A stretch of DNA of 50,893 nucleotides from Lachnospiraceae bacterium (GCA_016290615.1 JAEEUS010000013.1:1-50893); one strand, 5' to 3'. Shown: positions 8,323 through 17,176, counted from the stretch's first letter. Translations and numbers: made by a program. The notes: a model not told the origin generated them from the sequence alone.

Positions 8323-9672
8323 TCATCTCGTTAATGAATGATCTTTATGTTTAGTAACTGCTTCTTTTGACATGAGTACATCAATATTTTTTGATGCAGT
8401 CATCAGCTGTTTATGGTCAGAGTTCAATTTGTGATATTCATCATAAAGAGCATCCTTCTTCTGTATGAGATCATCAAGCTGAGCTTTGATATCTGCTGTC
8501 TTGGCAGCAGGGTCTATATCTTTAGATGAAAGAAACTTACATGCTGATCTGAATAACATCATACCGGCCGAGTGTTCTTCTTCATATTGTTTACTTTTAC
8601 CTGATCTTAAGTACCCTGCATAAACATTATTGTATTTGTCTCTGCGCTCAAGTGCTTCATATACCTCTTTTAGTTCGGAGATCTGTTCTTCATACTCTTT
8701 AATAGCTGAACGCTTATCCTTGATAGCATGAGCCCATTCTTTCTGTTTTTCTTCGATCGCAGAAAGAGAAGAGATGCCATGTGTATTTAAAAATGCATAT
8801 GTGGCTGCTATGTTTTTTACTTCCGATAAAGCGACCTTGTTTTGATATGCAGGACTCTTTATCATATCCAGTCTGTCGGACAGATCTTTTAAAAGACCGA
8901 TCTGCTGTTTAGGTGGTGCAATGTATGGAGTAGCATCAACATCTTTATATCTTATCCGTGTTATGATCGTGTCCTTAGTATATCTGTCCCCAAGATTTTT
9001 AAGTCGCATATAACGCTGGCTGCCTTCTTTTTTGATCGAATAATTATCATTGGTAATCTTGATCTCATAACCTGATTTCTTTAACATCTCGATCAGTTCA
9101 TCAAAAGAATTCACAAGAGGTATGTATGAGTCGATCGTGTTTTTTAACACCTGTCTGTTTGAGTTGTTTGCCCTTACATCTTTATATTTGTAGTAAGGCT
9201 CAGCACTTTTTACGTTACTCTTTATAACGGACAGACCATATGATGCACATAATTCATCATTGATGTCTCTCATCTTATTGAACGAAGTATAATTCTGTCT
9301 GAACTTCTTATGATCGGTAAATGACACATTGTTAAATATGATGTGGTTATGAATATGATTCTTATCAACATGTGTCGCCAAGACAAATTCGTGCTCACCG
9401 TTAGTGTATTGCATGGCAAGTTTTTTACCTATCTCATGTGCTAGTTCAGGAGAAATCTCACCCGGTGCAAATGACTGGATGATGTGTTGTGCTTTCACAT
9501 TTCCGATCTTTGTACCATAAGAAGCTGTCTGTTCGAACTCTATGTCTGCTGTATGGGAAGCGCATCCATAAGATGAAACGAGTATCTCATCATCGGTCTT
9601 ATCCGGATTGGTTATGTAATTGATCGCATCTAATACTGAGTACCTGATAGGATGTATCTTTGATATTGCCAT
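8323..9672 (-). CDS. MOBP-type relaxase/mobilization nuclease
   Basis: 449 aa. The relaxase domain fills about residues 1-200: an N-terminal candidate catalytic Tyr (Y11 or Y19, 'A-I-N-Y-I') and the three-histidine motif H101-x-D-x-x-H106-x-H108-N-H110. The C-terminal half is charged and helical, probably coiled coil (about 290-440). It nicks oriT and leads the single strand into a recipient through a helper secretion system. It overlaps mobC by 43 nt, so the two are coupled. The ATG at 9672 has GGTGAG 4-5 nt upstream. Confidence 0.92.
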   Translation of the reverse strand: MAISKIHPIRYSVLDAINYITNPDKTDDEILVSSYGCASHTADIEFEQTASYGTKIGNVKAQHIIQSFAPGEISPELAHEIGKKLAMQYTNGEHEFVLATHVDKNHIHNHIIFNNVSFTDHKKFRQNYTSFNKMRDINDELCASYGLSVIKSNVKSAEPYYKYKDVRANNSNRQVLKNTIDSYIPLVNSFDELIEMLKKSGYEIKITNDNYSIKKEGSQRYMRLKNLGDRYTKDTIITRIRYKDVDATPYIAPPKQQIGLLKDLSDRLDMIKSPAYQNKVALSEVKNIAATYAFLNTHGISSLSAIEEKQKEWAHAIKDKRSAIKEYEEQISELKEVYEALERRDKYNNVYAGYLRSGKSKQYEEEHSAGMMLFRSACKFLSSKDIDPAAKTADIKAQLDDLIQKKDALYDEYHKLNSDHKQLMTASKNIDVLMSKEAVTKHKDHSLTR

Positions 9673-9977
9673 ATGCTCACCATCATTCCTTTTATCTCAT
9701 CAATAGTTTCCTTGGTCACGCTGTCACCTGAATTCAATGCATGAGCTATCTGATTTATGTTGTTACCGATCTTGTTTAGCTCATAGGTAAATTTCTTTAT
9801 CTGCTCAGAATCATCGATCACAAAAAAGTATGCATCGATCATACTGCGGCGTGCATACTGTGAAAAAGAAGTTACATGTGCAAGCTCCATTCTCTCTTTA
9901 ATAGCTTTTTCTTCAGCATCCGACAGATAAATAAGATGTGCGTTTTTTCTTTTTCTGTTTGGCTTTTCTCTGTTCAT
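9630..9977 (-). CDS. MobC-like relaxosome accessory protein
   Basis: 115 aa. The basic N-terminus (K/R-rich, residues 1-13) and the 'L-S-D-A-E-E-K-A-I-K-E-R' helix are those of the ribbon-helix-helix MobC family. The C-terminal 'L-N-K-I-G-N-N-I-N-Q-I-A-H-A-L-N' segment is the MobC signature helix. It helps open oriT for the relaxase. AAAGGAGG lies 8 nt upstream of its ATG, and the gene overlaps the relaxase downstream. The candidate oriT is just upstream, as usual for this gene order. Confidence 0.9.
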   Translation of the reverse strand: MNREKPNRKRKNAHLIYLSDAEEKAIKERMELAHVTSFSQYARRSMIDAYFFVIDDSEQIKKFTYELNKIGNNINQIAHALNSGDSVTKETIDEIKGMMVSIWQYQRYILSGTQY

Positions 9978-10062
9978 TTTTTACTTCCTCCTTTCTTCAT
10001 GTTCATAAATAAAAGTGTTAAGGGTTTGGGGTTACTCCAAAAATCATGGCAGCTTTTTAGCT

Positions 10063-10092
10063 GACATCTTGCAACTGTGTATATACAGTTGC
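10063..10092. other. Candidate oriT
   Basis: The sequence CATCTTGC at 10066-10073 resembles the MOBP nick consensus (RP4 type, ATCCTG/C). It abuts a perfect 8-bp inverted repeat, GCAACTGT-6 nt-ACAGTTGC (10071-10092). It lies about 90 nt upstream of mobC, the expected place. The nick position is inferred from similarity only. Confidence 0.45.
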
Positions 10093-10181
10093 TATGCTTG
10101 CGATTACTGAAAAATGAAATTTACTCTGATTTACAGGCTCAAAAAACAGACTCATAAACACGCGAAAAAATGACAACAAAA

Positions 10182-10208
10182 AAAGACATCCGCAGTAGAT
10201 GTCTTAAG
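10182..10208 (-). terminator. Minus-strand terminator upstream of oriT
   Basis: On the minus strand AAGACATC-7 nt-GATGTCTT forms a perfect stem followed by T7. It would stop transcripts coming from the noncoding array before they reach oriT and mobC. Confidence 0.7.
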
Positions 10209-10410
10209 AAAACCGGCGTGTTGACTAACGTTATAATGATCCCTGTAATAGCAGGGCGGATGATAGATACGGCATATGGTATGATCGCTTCATCATCTGT
10301 TTTATATTCTTTCTGCAATACCAGAATAGCATGTTTGGTTCACTCATCATATACATTAAAAAATGTTCTTACTGTGGAATTACCTGACTGATGTCGTCAA
10401 TAAGAACATT

Positions 10411-11420
10411 AAAAAAGACATCTGTAAAGATGCCGTAAGGAGATCTTTATGCTTGTTTATGATACCATCTTAGCACGATGTGCCTCCCTGTAAAAGGTAT
10501 AAATATAACCGTGTTATTCTATAAATATAGCCGAGTGATTCTAAAATCATATAAAGTATCATGGATGATCTGCACGTTGTTTATATTAACATGTTAACAC
10601 GGATGTAACTAAAAGCAATACTCATCAGGGTATCGGTTTGGTACCAATTAGGTTTACCGGTCCTTCGTTGCCGGAGTCTTTAAAAGATTCTTATGATATC
10701 ATTGTAACATGTATGTTTGGAAAAAAGTGACCGTCTTATTCCCATCTTATTCCACGTGTATTCCATTTGGTTGTCGACTACATCATTCCTGAAGATATCA
10801 TCGAGCAATGATGTCGGATCTTTTACAATAACATAATATCACACTGGATCATTCAAAAAAAGGCATTCAAATTAACACGTTATTAACAAAATATCGATAC
10901 AATAGTCTTGAATAAAAAAGATCAGTCACTAAATGTCCTGATCGTTTACAATAACATATTAACATGATGATGTTCCAAATAAAAGGTAGCGATCTGTGTC
11001 AGATCTGTACATTTACTGTGGAATTGAAATGACATTCTTCTCGAATGTCATGCAGTCTTAAATGTTTTTTGTTGATGATATAATGGTATCGCACTTAAAA
11101 GAAATAATAATACTCCTATAGGTAGAATAGTCAGTGGATCTGTTATCTCAATCTTTCATAATACTATTATCACATATTAAAAACTGACAATCAAGACAGT
11201 TTGGCTTACAAATCATTGATAAAACATTAAAGTCAGTCATGGCTTTTGATATTTATACTATAACAAAGCAATCCCCGAAAAAAATAACATATAGTTCTCG
11301 ACTTATTCCACATCTGTTCTTAGATTCAGGTATTGTGTTTTAGCAACATCAAAAAGGTTATATGTATCTTTTGTTTTTATTCTTCATGATACGATTATCA
11401 CACGTCTAGATTTTTCAATC
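10411..11420 (-). repeat. Degenerate array of promoter-like motifs and hairpins
   Basis: About 1 kb with no convincing gene. A motif close to TGTGATAAT-n-GTATCAT (minus strand) recurs at about 10459, 10577, 10689, 10832, 10947, 11073, 11156, 11247 and 11386, that is every 80-145 nt. Two copies have a full promoter on the minus strand: TTGATT, 17 nt, GATAAT (near 11156 and 11386). Several copies are followed on that strand by hairpins, two of them with T6 tracts (GATCAG-12 nt-CTGATC-T6 at about 10915-10944; a GCATCT/AGATGTC hairpin with T6 at about 10411-10434). The motifs near 10832 and 10947 share an identical TTTACAATAACAT block. Function is unknown; an array of small transcripts is one reading. 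Confidence 0.4.
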
Positions 11421-11518
11421 AAGGCATTATGGTAGATTGTATATATATCAAACATATATAAATTGTCTGTTTTATAAAATGACGAAAAAGATTCTTGTGT
11501 TCTAAAAACATGGCATAC

Positions 11519-11701
11519 CTATTTGATTACCATGCTTTTGGGATGCGCCACTATTAATAGTATTGAATGAATATGATCATTTATATCCTTAATCCTCTTG
11601 GCTATCATCTGCTCTGAATATGAGTCTGTCAAGGCAACATGAACTGATAAGTGATCCACCTTGACAGGCGAATAGACGGAGCCATAATATGAAAATGAGG
11701 A
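11519..11701 (-). pseudogene. Remnant of an unidentified protein gene
   Basis: 60 open codons between stop codons, with protein-like composition and no start codon or ribosome site. The translation is rich in Val, Ile, His and Ser and ends at TAG (11519-11521). It looks like the C-terminus of a gene that lost its 5' part. The family is not recognised. Confidence 0.35.
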
Positions 11702-11815
11702 TTAATGTAAGCATACTAATTGATTGAACTATTGAATGCAAATCATATCAGTTAAAATAGGCCCTGCTTGATAACGCCACCACTACGATAAATATAGATA
11801 CTGGTTATTCTGATT

Positions 11816-13522
11816 ATGTTACATAGAAAAAACAAGATGATCAAATCAGCTGAAAATTGCACGGATAATAAAAGAATAAGTAAAGGACTAGTTGTCTTCA
11901 TAGTATTTGCAATCATCCTTGCTTTAGGAGCGACAGTACTCTTCATTACGCAGAGCACTGCTGTTCAAGAGCGTATCGCTCAAAAGAAACTGGAGAAAGA
12001 GACTTTTATATGGCCTGATACATATATTGCTTCTTTAATTCCTATACCACAGAGTAATAATGGGCATATAGGTTTTAGCAATGAGAATACACTAGCAGTT
12101 GACATTTATAAAACATCTGAGGATGATTTCTTAGAATACAAAAGAAATTGTTTCGCACATAGTTTTTCTTATTGTACTAACGAAAACAAGTACACGTATT
12201 CTGGATATGATTTGAATGAAAACATTATAGAGATTTCGTATGACATAAATAATAAATCAATGAGTATCTATGCACATGAGAGTGAGGATGCGAGTTTGCT
12301 TAGAGGTATCAAGCATTATGAATTGGAGTATTATTCTTATCCATACACTGTAGGAGCTAGTGACAACTGTCATTATGATTCTGTTGTGAAGAAATACCTT
12401 ACCCCTAAGTTAACAACTGTTGCTGCACTGAAAAAAGAATTCCCCTTTTCTGAAGCAGCAAAAGAAAGAGCAACAATAAGGCGAGGAATCAAACTTGATG
12501 ATTCGGATATGATATGGGTTTATGCTTCATGTATAGATGATTATCAAGGAAAAAAAATAAAACTTATATATGATAAACTGAATATAACAGATAAAGAATT
12601 AGATATAAAAACTCATTTCAAAGTTATTAATTCAGATTCATATATTGAGTCTTATTTAGAAAAAAGCAGACTTATCGTAATATCTATTTTTCCTGTCGAT
12701 ACAGAAAGAGTCAAGAGTAGTGATATAAGTGATTTGTCTGAAGAAAACATGGGTGTGAACTATGAGTATCAGGATGGTCTGTATATCGTAGATGGAGATA
12801 TGGCATTCATGCACAGAATTGTACTGACAGGAAAAGATCCAAATGCCAGATATGGATCAAAGTACATTGTTCTAACAAACAATCCTGATATTACATTTGA
12901 AATTGTAAGTCGCAGCCTGTTTAGCAGCAATTCCAATGACTGGCTCACAGATACTGTCATCATTGGAATGCATGTTATAGATGATAATGGGAACATCATT
13001 CCGGACAACCAGGATGAAATAGAGGATTGTGAGGTCATAAAAACTCAAACATCACCTGAAGGCCGTATTATATTGACAGAATATAAAGGTAAAGTCACAT
13101 GTGAATGTGATATTGATCATGATGGTAAAACAGAAATTATATCTGTAGACTATTTAGAAACACTCAAAGATGACCAGATACCGATCAATATGACAATAAC
13201 AACTAAAGATGATGGAACAGAATTATGGAATGATGATTATATAGGTCTTCCTAGCTGTGCATGGAAAACTTACTATGTGACAGTTATAGACGACGATGTG
13301 TATCTAATAGAATACTACCCACCTGAAGAATCACAGGGACTGTATTACTATTCATGTAAGGTATTCAATATTGATAGTACGGGAAATGAAGTCATCTATG
13401 CTGATATATCCGGTGACACCGAGGATGCGATAGAAGAATTTAACAAAGAAGCATCACAATATTTGGATAATGCCTATCTTTTGATATCTACAAGGGATGG
13501 AGAGATTAATACTAATAAATAA
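11816..13522 (+). CDS. Membrane-anchored DUF6591-like protein
   Basis: 568 aa. A basic N-terminus precedes one membrane helix at about 24-45. Residues 65-160 match the pattern I associate with DUF6591 of Lachnospiraceae: 'F-I-W-P-D', 'L-I-P-I-P-Q-S-N-N-G-H-I', 'Y-K-R-N-C-F' and a closing 'N-K-S-M-S-I-Y'. The C-terminal part (about 415-560) contains 'D-I-D-H-D-G-K-T-E-I', an FG-GAP or calcium-loop-like motif, and is probably extracellular beta structure. The start is uncertain: ATG 11816 and an in-frame ATG at 11837 both lack a clear ribosome site. It is the first of several plus-strand cargo genes. Function is unknown. Confidence 0.7.
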   Translation: MLHRKNKMIKSAENCTDNKRISKGLVVFIVFAIILALGATVLFITQSTAVQERIAQKKLEKETFIWPDTYIASLIPIPQSNNGHIGFSNENTLAVDIYKTSEDDFLEYKRNCFAHSFSYCTNENKYTYSGYDLNENIIEISYDINNKSMSIYAHESEDASLLRGIKHYELEYYSYPYTVGASDNCHYDSVVKKYLTPKLTTVAALKKEFPFSEAAKERATIRRGIKLDDSDMIWVYASCIDDYQGKKIKLIYDKLNITDKELDIKTHFKVINSDSYIESYLEKSRLIVISIFPVDTERVKSSDISDLSEENMGVNYEYQDGLYIVDGDMAFMHRIVLTGKDPNARYGSKYIVLTNNPDITFEIVSRSLFSSNSNDWLTDTVIIGMHVIDDNGNIIPDNQDEIEDCEVIKTQTSPEGRIILTEYKGKVTCECDIDHDGKTEIISVDYLETLKDDQIPINMTITTKDDGTELWNDDYIGLPSCAWKTYYVTVIDDDVYLIEYYPPEESQGLYYYSCKVFNIDSTGNEVIYADISGDTEDAIEEFNKEASQYLDNAYLLISTRDGEINTNK

Positions 13523-13553
13523 GAGAAACTCTGTTATAAAAGGAATTGGAATT

Positions 13554-13826
13554 ATGAATGGTTGCAAAGAATGCAGCATATATCAAATACGACACAATAT
13601 GTGTGAATGCGAAGAATGTCCGGGGTGTGGAAAGAATACTCTAGTTTGGAAGCAGAGTGAAATTGGCACGCCACATATGGAATGTACAGAGTGTGCTTAT
13701 ACAATCGGAGTAGACCTGAATACGCCATGTGAGCTTGATCCGGTATTCAACAAAAAGCTTTTAATAGTAATTGAACCACAAGCTGAATTGCCATCAAAAG
13801 ATATCATAGTTATTATGGCTAAGTAA
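13554..13826 (+). CDS. Cysteine-rich zinc-ribbon protein
   Basis: 90 aa. Eight cysteines in pairs (C4/C7, C17/C19, C22/C25, C44/C47) suggest a treble-clef or zinc-ribbon fold with the core C22-P-G-C25 ... C44-T-E-C47. The start is ATG 13554 with AAAAGGA about 10 nt upstream; an ATG at 13497 would overlap the previous gene and ignore this site. The ribosome site and first six codons are duplicated at 24090-24136 in the second element. The cellular role is unknown. Confidence 0.65.
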   Translation: MNGCKECSIYQIRHNMCECEECPGCGKNTLVWKQSEIGTPHMECTECAYTIGVDLNTPCELDPVFNKKLLIVIEPQAELPSKDIIVIMAK

Positions 13827-13832
13827 TTTGAA

Positions 13833-14054
13833 ATGAATTCTCTTCAGATGCGTAATAAGTTGATTGATGGGTTTTCCACTGAAGTGAGTCGTGAAAAAGC
13901 TGAGAAACTCATAAGTTTTTTGCAGGGTAATAAGATTGCTTATAAGGTTGAAGGTTATGTGGATTTGAGAGAAAAGTATACGTTTTATACGGAATGTGGA
14001 TATCCATATTCTCAGATGCGGACTTATTTAAGTATTGATAGAGGACAAGAATGA
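13833..14054 (+). CDS. Small hypothetical protein
   Basis: 73 aa, charged and soluble, with 'E-K-A-E-K-L-I-S-F-L-Q-G-N-K-I' forming an amphipathic helix and a Tyr-rich C-terminal half. It starts 6 nt after the zinc-ribbon gene without a strong ribosome site, so translation probably depends on coupling. Family not recognised. Confidence 0.5.
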   Translation: MNSLQMRNKLIDGFSTEVSREKAEKLISFLQGNKIAYKVEGYVDLREKYTFYTECGYPYSQMRTYLSIDRGQE

Positions 14055-14148
14055 TATGGACATCAAGGAATGATATTGCTGGTTCAAGGCATAAAGGATC
14101 AGATATCACATCATACCTGATTAAAGATATAAAAGGACTGGATATGTT

Positions 14149-15144
14149 ATGGATTTAAAAGACACGAGTAAATATCTTAGTTTAATATTGCGTCATAAAC
14201 CGGAAGTGATAGGTATTGATCTTGATGAACATGGCTGGGCTAATGTGGATGAATTGATCAAAGGCATATCCAAAACACATAAGCTTGATATGGATATTCT
14301 TGAAGAAATAGTTCAGACAGATAATAAGCAAAGATATTCATTTAATGAAGATAAAACTTTGATAAGAGCTAATCAGGGACACTCAATTCCTGTTGATGTT
14401 GAGTTGGAGAAACAGAAACCACCAAAGTATTTATATCATGGTACCGGTGAAAAGTTTAGAGCATCTATTGATGAACAGGGCCTCATTCCCAAGGGCAGAT
14501 TATATGTACATTTATCTTCAGATATTGATACAGCTATAAATGTCGGAAGCAGACATGGTAAGCCAATAGTATACAGAGTATGGTCGGGTTTGATGAATGA
14601 AAAAGGGTATGAATTTTATAAATCCGTGAATGGTGTATGGCTTACTAAAGAAGTTCCTACGGAGTACATCAAGAGAGAAACGTTTGATGATAAGGAAATA
14701 GAAAACGTAATTCAAGATATTAATTCTATTCTTCTGAAGACAGAATTGGATGATGAAAACGAAGATGATACATCAAGAGCAGATGCAATATTAGAACTTG
14801 ATAATGTATATTCCTGGGAAGTATTACAGCAGGCAATGTTCAAAATATTATTAGATGATAACAGATCGGAAGATGACTACTATCAGATGGCCGTTGTGAT
14901 ATGGTATGCAATTCTTGAAAACAAAAAAAGAATAACGAATGATCAAGTACTCTTGAAATTCAAGAAAAAAACCATAATCGGATTATTGTATTATAGATTG
15001 AGGCATACGGATATCGCAGAGAATCTGATCTGGAGTATCACATGTGAACTGTATCATTTGGATTATTGTAATTCCGAATATGATCCTTTGAAGGATGAAA
15101 AAATCATATCCAAACTCGAGTATTATGGGATAAATACACAATAA
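14149..15144 (+). CDS. kptA: RNA 2'-phosphotransferase (KptA/Tpt1) with C-terminal extension
   Basis: 331 aa. Residues 1-180 are a complete Tpt1/KptA domain, which moves an internal RNA 2'-phosphate to NAD+, giving ADP-ribose 1'',2''-cyclic phosphate and nicotinamide. Signature blocks: L-R15-H16-K-P, I-R73-A-N-Q-G-H-S, Y-H-G-T (96-99), G-R117-L-Y-V-H-L-S, and F-Y-K-S-V-N-G-V-W-L-T. The Arg-His-Arg-Arg catalytic set therefore appears intact. Typical bacterial KptA is about 180 aa; here a further 145 residues, acidic then helical, form an unrecognised domain. AAAGGA lies 12 nt upstream. It sits among orphan genes on a mobilizable element. Bacteria lack the tRNA-splicing pathway of yeast Tpt1, so a role in RNA repair or in conflict with RNA-modifying toxins or phages is inferred. 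Confidence 0.9.
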   Translation: MDLKDTSKYLSLILRHKPEVIGIDLDEHGWANVDELIKGISKTHKLDMDILEEIVQTDNKQRYSFNEDKTLIRANQGHSIPVDVELEKQKPPKYLYHGTGEKFRASIDEQGLIPKGRLYVHLSSDIDTAINVGSRHGKPIVYRVWSGLMNEKGYEFYKSVNGVWLTKEVPTEYIKRETFDDKEIENVIQDINSILLKTELDDENEDDTSRADAILELDNVYSWEVLQQAMFKILLDDNRSEDDYYQMAVVIWYAILENKKRITNDQVLLKFKKKTIIGLLYYRLRHTDIAENLIWSITCELYHLDYCNSEYDPLKDEKIISKLEYYGINTQ

Positions 15145-15233
15145 AACACACTATTGTTTACTTTTAATTGATAAAGGGTAATTTAACTAGTTTATAGTGT
15201 ATCAAAAGGAAGAAAAGGATAAAGGTTTATATC

Positions 15234-15470
15234 ATGAGAAAATACAGGGAAGTTTTTTGCCCGGTTTGTGAAAAAAAGTACATGACATATGTTCATGATG
15301 ACGAAGGTTATGATGTTACCATTCGGCAGGTAGATAAAACTTTGCATGGGTGGTCAGATTATTGCCCTAAATGTAATACATGTCTTTTTATTGAAGATCA
15401 TGTCCTTGAAGGAAGAAAAATGGATGATTTTGACGAAAAAGATGTTCAACAGAAGTTCGTTCTGAGATAG
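15234..15470 (+). CDS. Small zinc-ribbon protein (CpXC-like)
   Basis: 78 aa. Two Cys pairs (C9-P-V-C12 and C44-P-K-C47, plus C50) frame a small zinc ribbon, followed by an acidic tail. The pattern resembles the CpXC group of small zinc-binding proteins, with low certainty. It is 15 nt upstream of the next gene, which has its own ribosome site. Confidence 0.6.
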   Translation: MRKYREVFCPVCEKKYMTYVHDDEGYDVTIRQVDKTLHGWSDYCPKCNTCLFIEDHVLEGRKMDDFDEKDVQQKFVLR

Positions 15471-15485
15471 AAAACGGAGGTTTCT

Positions 15486-16007
15486 ATGACAAGACTTGAG
15501 AAAAATGAAACTTCTAATATTAGGAAAGAAATGAAATTTTTGAATGATAGTATTATTCCATTTGTAGGCACAGAAACATTCAAATTGGGAGCTACTCTGC
15601 AAAATGTAAGAACATATCTAAAGAGCAATAATATTAGATTTAATCAGAGTGTTAATCCTAATAAAGGGTGTACACCTGAAGTACCATGGACATTTATTGA
15701 GATCGAGAAGAGCATAACGCTTTGTTTTGTTAAAGATATTTTATTTGAGATTCTTTTTGAGAATGAGTATAAAGGTATGCTTCCCAACGGATGTTCAATC
15801 GGCACAAAAATGTCTGAGTTAGAAAAAAAGGATCCGACTCTACAATATAATGATGCAGATGAAGATTTTATTTCTGAGAATGGATATTGGATAGGTGATG
15901 AGATTGAGACAGGCCTAATATGCTCGATCACAGTTTTTTTGCCCGAAGTTGACGGAGATGATTTTTTTAAATATGAATGGTTGGAAAAATACTTGAACAA
16001 GGAATAA
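15486..16007 (+). CDS. Hypothetical protein
   Basis: 173 aa, soluble, no recognised family. The middle contains 'G-C-S-I-G-T-K-M-S-E-L-E-K', a pattern seen in small proteins next to polymorphic toxins (weak resemblance). GGAGG at 15476-15480 supports the ATG at 15486. It lies 6 nt before the next gene in the same direction, so both are probably one operon with the zinc ribbon at 15234. Confidence 0.6.
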   Translation: MTRLEKNETSNIRKEMKFLNDSIIPFVGTETFKLGATLQNVRTYLKSNNIRFNQSVNPNKGCTPEVPWTFIEIEKSITLCFVKDILFEILFENEYKGMLPNGCSIGTKMSELEKKDPTLQYNDADEDFISENGYWIGDEIETGLICSITVFLPEVDGDDFFKYEWLEKYLNKE

Positions 16008-16013
16008 ATCATT

Positions 16014-16613
16014 ATGAATGATGAATCGAAAGAAATATTATCCAAAGCAATATCAGATGTCGGATACTGGCAGTGGTGGGATGAGGTCGAAGGTGATGTC
16101 ATGGTAGAATTCGGCGGAGTTCTTCTGTATGACGAATCAAAGAAAGGAAAAAAGCCAAGATCGAGTACACTCGCACTCTGCTACTATAATAATGCTTTTC
16201 TTATATATCTTGATAATGATACTATCCCTAAATGGTATGATCTTCTCCATGAGGATGCAATCGATCCGCCTACTCTTGATCCGGATGGTTTTATCTTTGA
16301 TGATAAGGCATATGCCATAGAACTGCTTGGCAGATTCAAGAAAAGACATGGCCCGTTCTCAAGTGAAGCCGAAGCCAGGGAAACCATCGAAAATGCCAAG
16401 AATATCCTTGCTGCGACATGTGGCGATTACGGTTTTATCATCGGTGGAGATATCACCACTGTATATAACAGAAACGGTGAATACTCAGATACTGATATAA
16501 AGAGATTATCAAAAAAATGGTGGGAATACTGGAAAGACTACTGGAATAAACGTGGAACAAAAGATGCATACGATTCAGATTATGCATGCGAAGTCACAAT
16601 CCCATGCAAATAA
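16014..16613 (+). CDS. Hypothetical protein
   Basis: 199 aa, Trp- and Tyr-rich and soluble. A 'Y-W-Q-W-W-D-E-V' segment is near the N-terminus and a 'W-W-E-Y-W-K-D-Y-W' block near the C-terminus. No catalytic motif was recognised. It is the last gene of the plus-strand cargo run and is followed by a terminator. GC is a little higher than its upstream neighbours, which may mean a separate origin. Confidence 0.6.
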   Translation: MNDESKEILSKAISDVGYWQWWDEVEGDVMVEFGGVLLYDESKKGKKPRSSTLALCYYNNAFLIYLDNDTIPKWYDLLHEDAIDPPTLDPDGFIFDDKAYAIELLGRFKKRHGPFSSEAEARETIENAKNILAATCGDYGFIIGGDITTVYNRNGEYSDTDIKRLSKKWWEYWKDYWNKRGTKDAYDSDYACEVTIPCK

Positions 16614-16615
16614 AT

Positions 16616-16642
16616 ACTCTCCGCACATAATGTACGGAGAGA
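16616..16642. terminator. Terminator between convergent cargo blocks
   Basis: CTCTCCG and CGGAGAG form a 7-bp stem around an 11-nt loop, placed between genes converging at 16613 and 16673. There is no long T tract, so strength is uncertain. Confidence 0.5.
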
Positions 16643-16672
16643 ATATTGATCAGTAACCAAAATGACAGCGAA

Positions 16673-17032
16673 TCAGTCTTCCTCACCGCCTTCAGCGGCA
16701 ACTTCGGCATCGATCATCGCCTCGGTGTCAGCTGCAATTTCTTTATATGTTCCGATAAGATTAGAGATAAATTCACGTGTGGTAAGGTCGCCATCTTCAT
16801 ATATCTCTACTATTGCACCTGCTTTTACCAGTTCATCATAACAGCGTCTTACTCTGCGAATACCTGAATCATCGATATAATCACAGTCAAATACAAAATG
16901 ATTGGCATCTATGGCATTTTTAATCTCAGCCATAGAAATAGGATTATATTTACGGATTATTTGTATACATTTGGCCATTGAACCAGCGGATTTTATGACC
17001 AGACCGATCTTATCATCTGTTGTATAGCTCAT
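16673..17032 (-). CDS. Small protein with ribosomal L7/L12 C-terminal-like fold
   Basis: 119 aa. Residues 10-80 have the helix-turn-helix-strand order and spacing of the L7/L12 C-terminal domain ('C-I-Q-I-I-R', 'S-M-A-E-I-K-N-A-I-D', 'Y-D-E-L-V-K-A-G-A-I-V-E-I'). This is a distant resemblance by eye. The tail is strongly acidic (A/E/D-rich). AGGAG lies 8 nt upstream of the ATG. It may be transcribed with the toxin-like operon upstream, although a gene remnant and 0.4 kb separate them. Confidence 0.55.
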   Translation of the reverse strand: MSYTTDDKIGLVIKSAGSMAKCIQIIRKYNPISMAEIKNAIDANHFVFDCDYIDDSGIRRVRRCYDELVKAGAIVEIYEDGDLTTREFISNLIGTYKEIAADTEAMIDAEVAAEGGEED

Positions 17033-17043
17033 TATATTAACTC

Positions 17044-17176
17044 CTAGAATTCTTTTATGTACATGGTTTGCATGCCAGGTAGACTGTTCTTAGGATTATC
17101 TTCATGATATACCTTAATCGTCCACCATTTAGATGATTACTTTACCGTCAATCAGACGAATGACTTGATAAGTCAA
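17044..17176 (-). pseudogene. Decayed gene remnant
   Basis: Two short adjacent frames on the minus strand look coding and are separated by one frameshift. The upstream one (TTG at 17176, about 15 codons) ends in Gly-Lys-Val-Ile-Ile-stop. The downstream one begins near Lys-Trp-Trp-Thr-Ile-Lys-Val and ends at TAG 17044-17046. Together they would make about 43 residues of a small protein. Family unknown. Confidence 0.3.

Noticed and set aside
10170-10391. 73-codon plus-strand frame
   Set aside because: No ribosome site, it begins inside a terminator hairpin, and its composition is atypical; it lies in the noncoding array region.
10227-10400. Possible coding remnant on the minus strand ending in the terminator hairpin
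   Set aside because: An open stretch rich in Ile and Pro without a start or homology clue; it could equally be chance in AT-rich DNA.
10411-11420. CRISPR array reading of the repeated motifs
   Set aside because: The motifs are degenerate, spacing varies from about 80 to 145 nt, and no cas gene is present.
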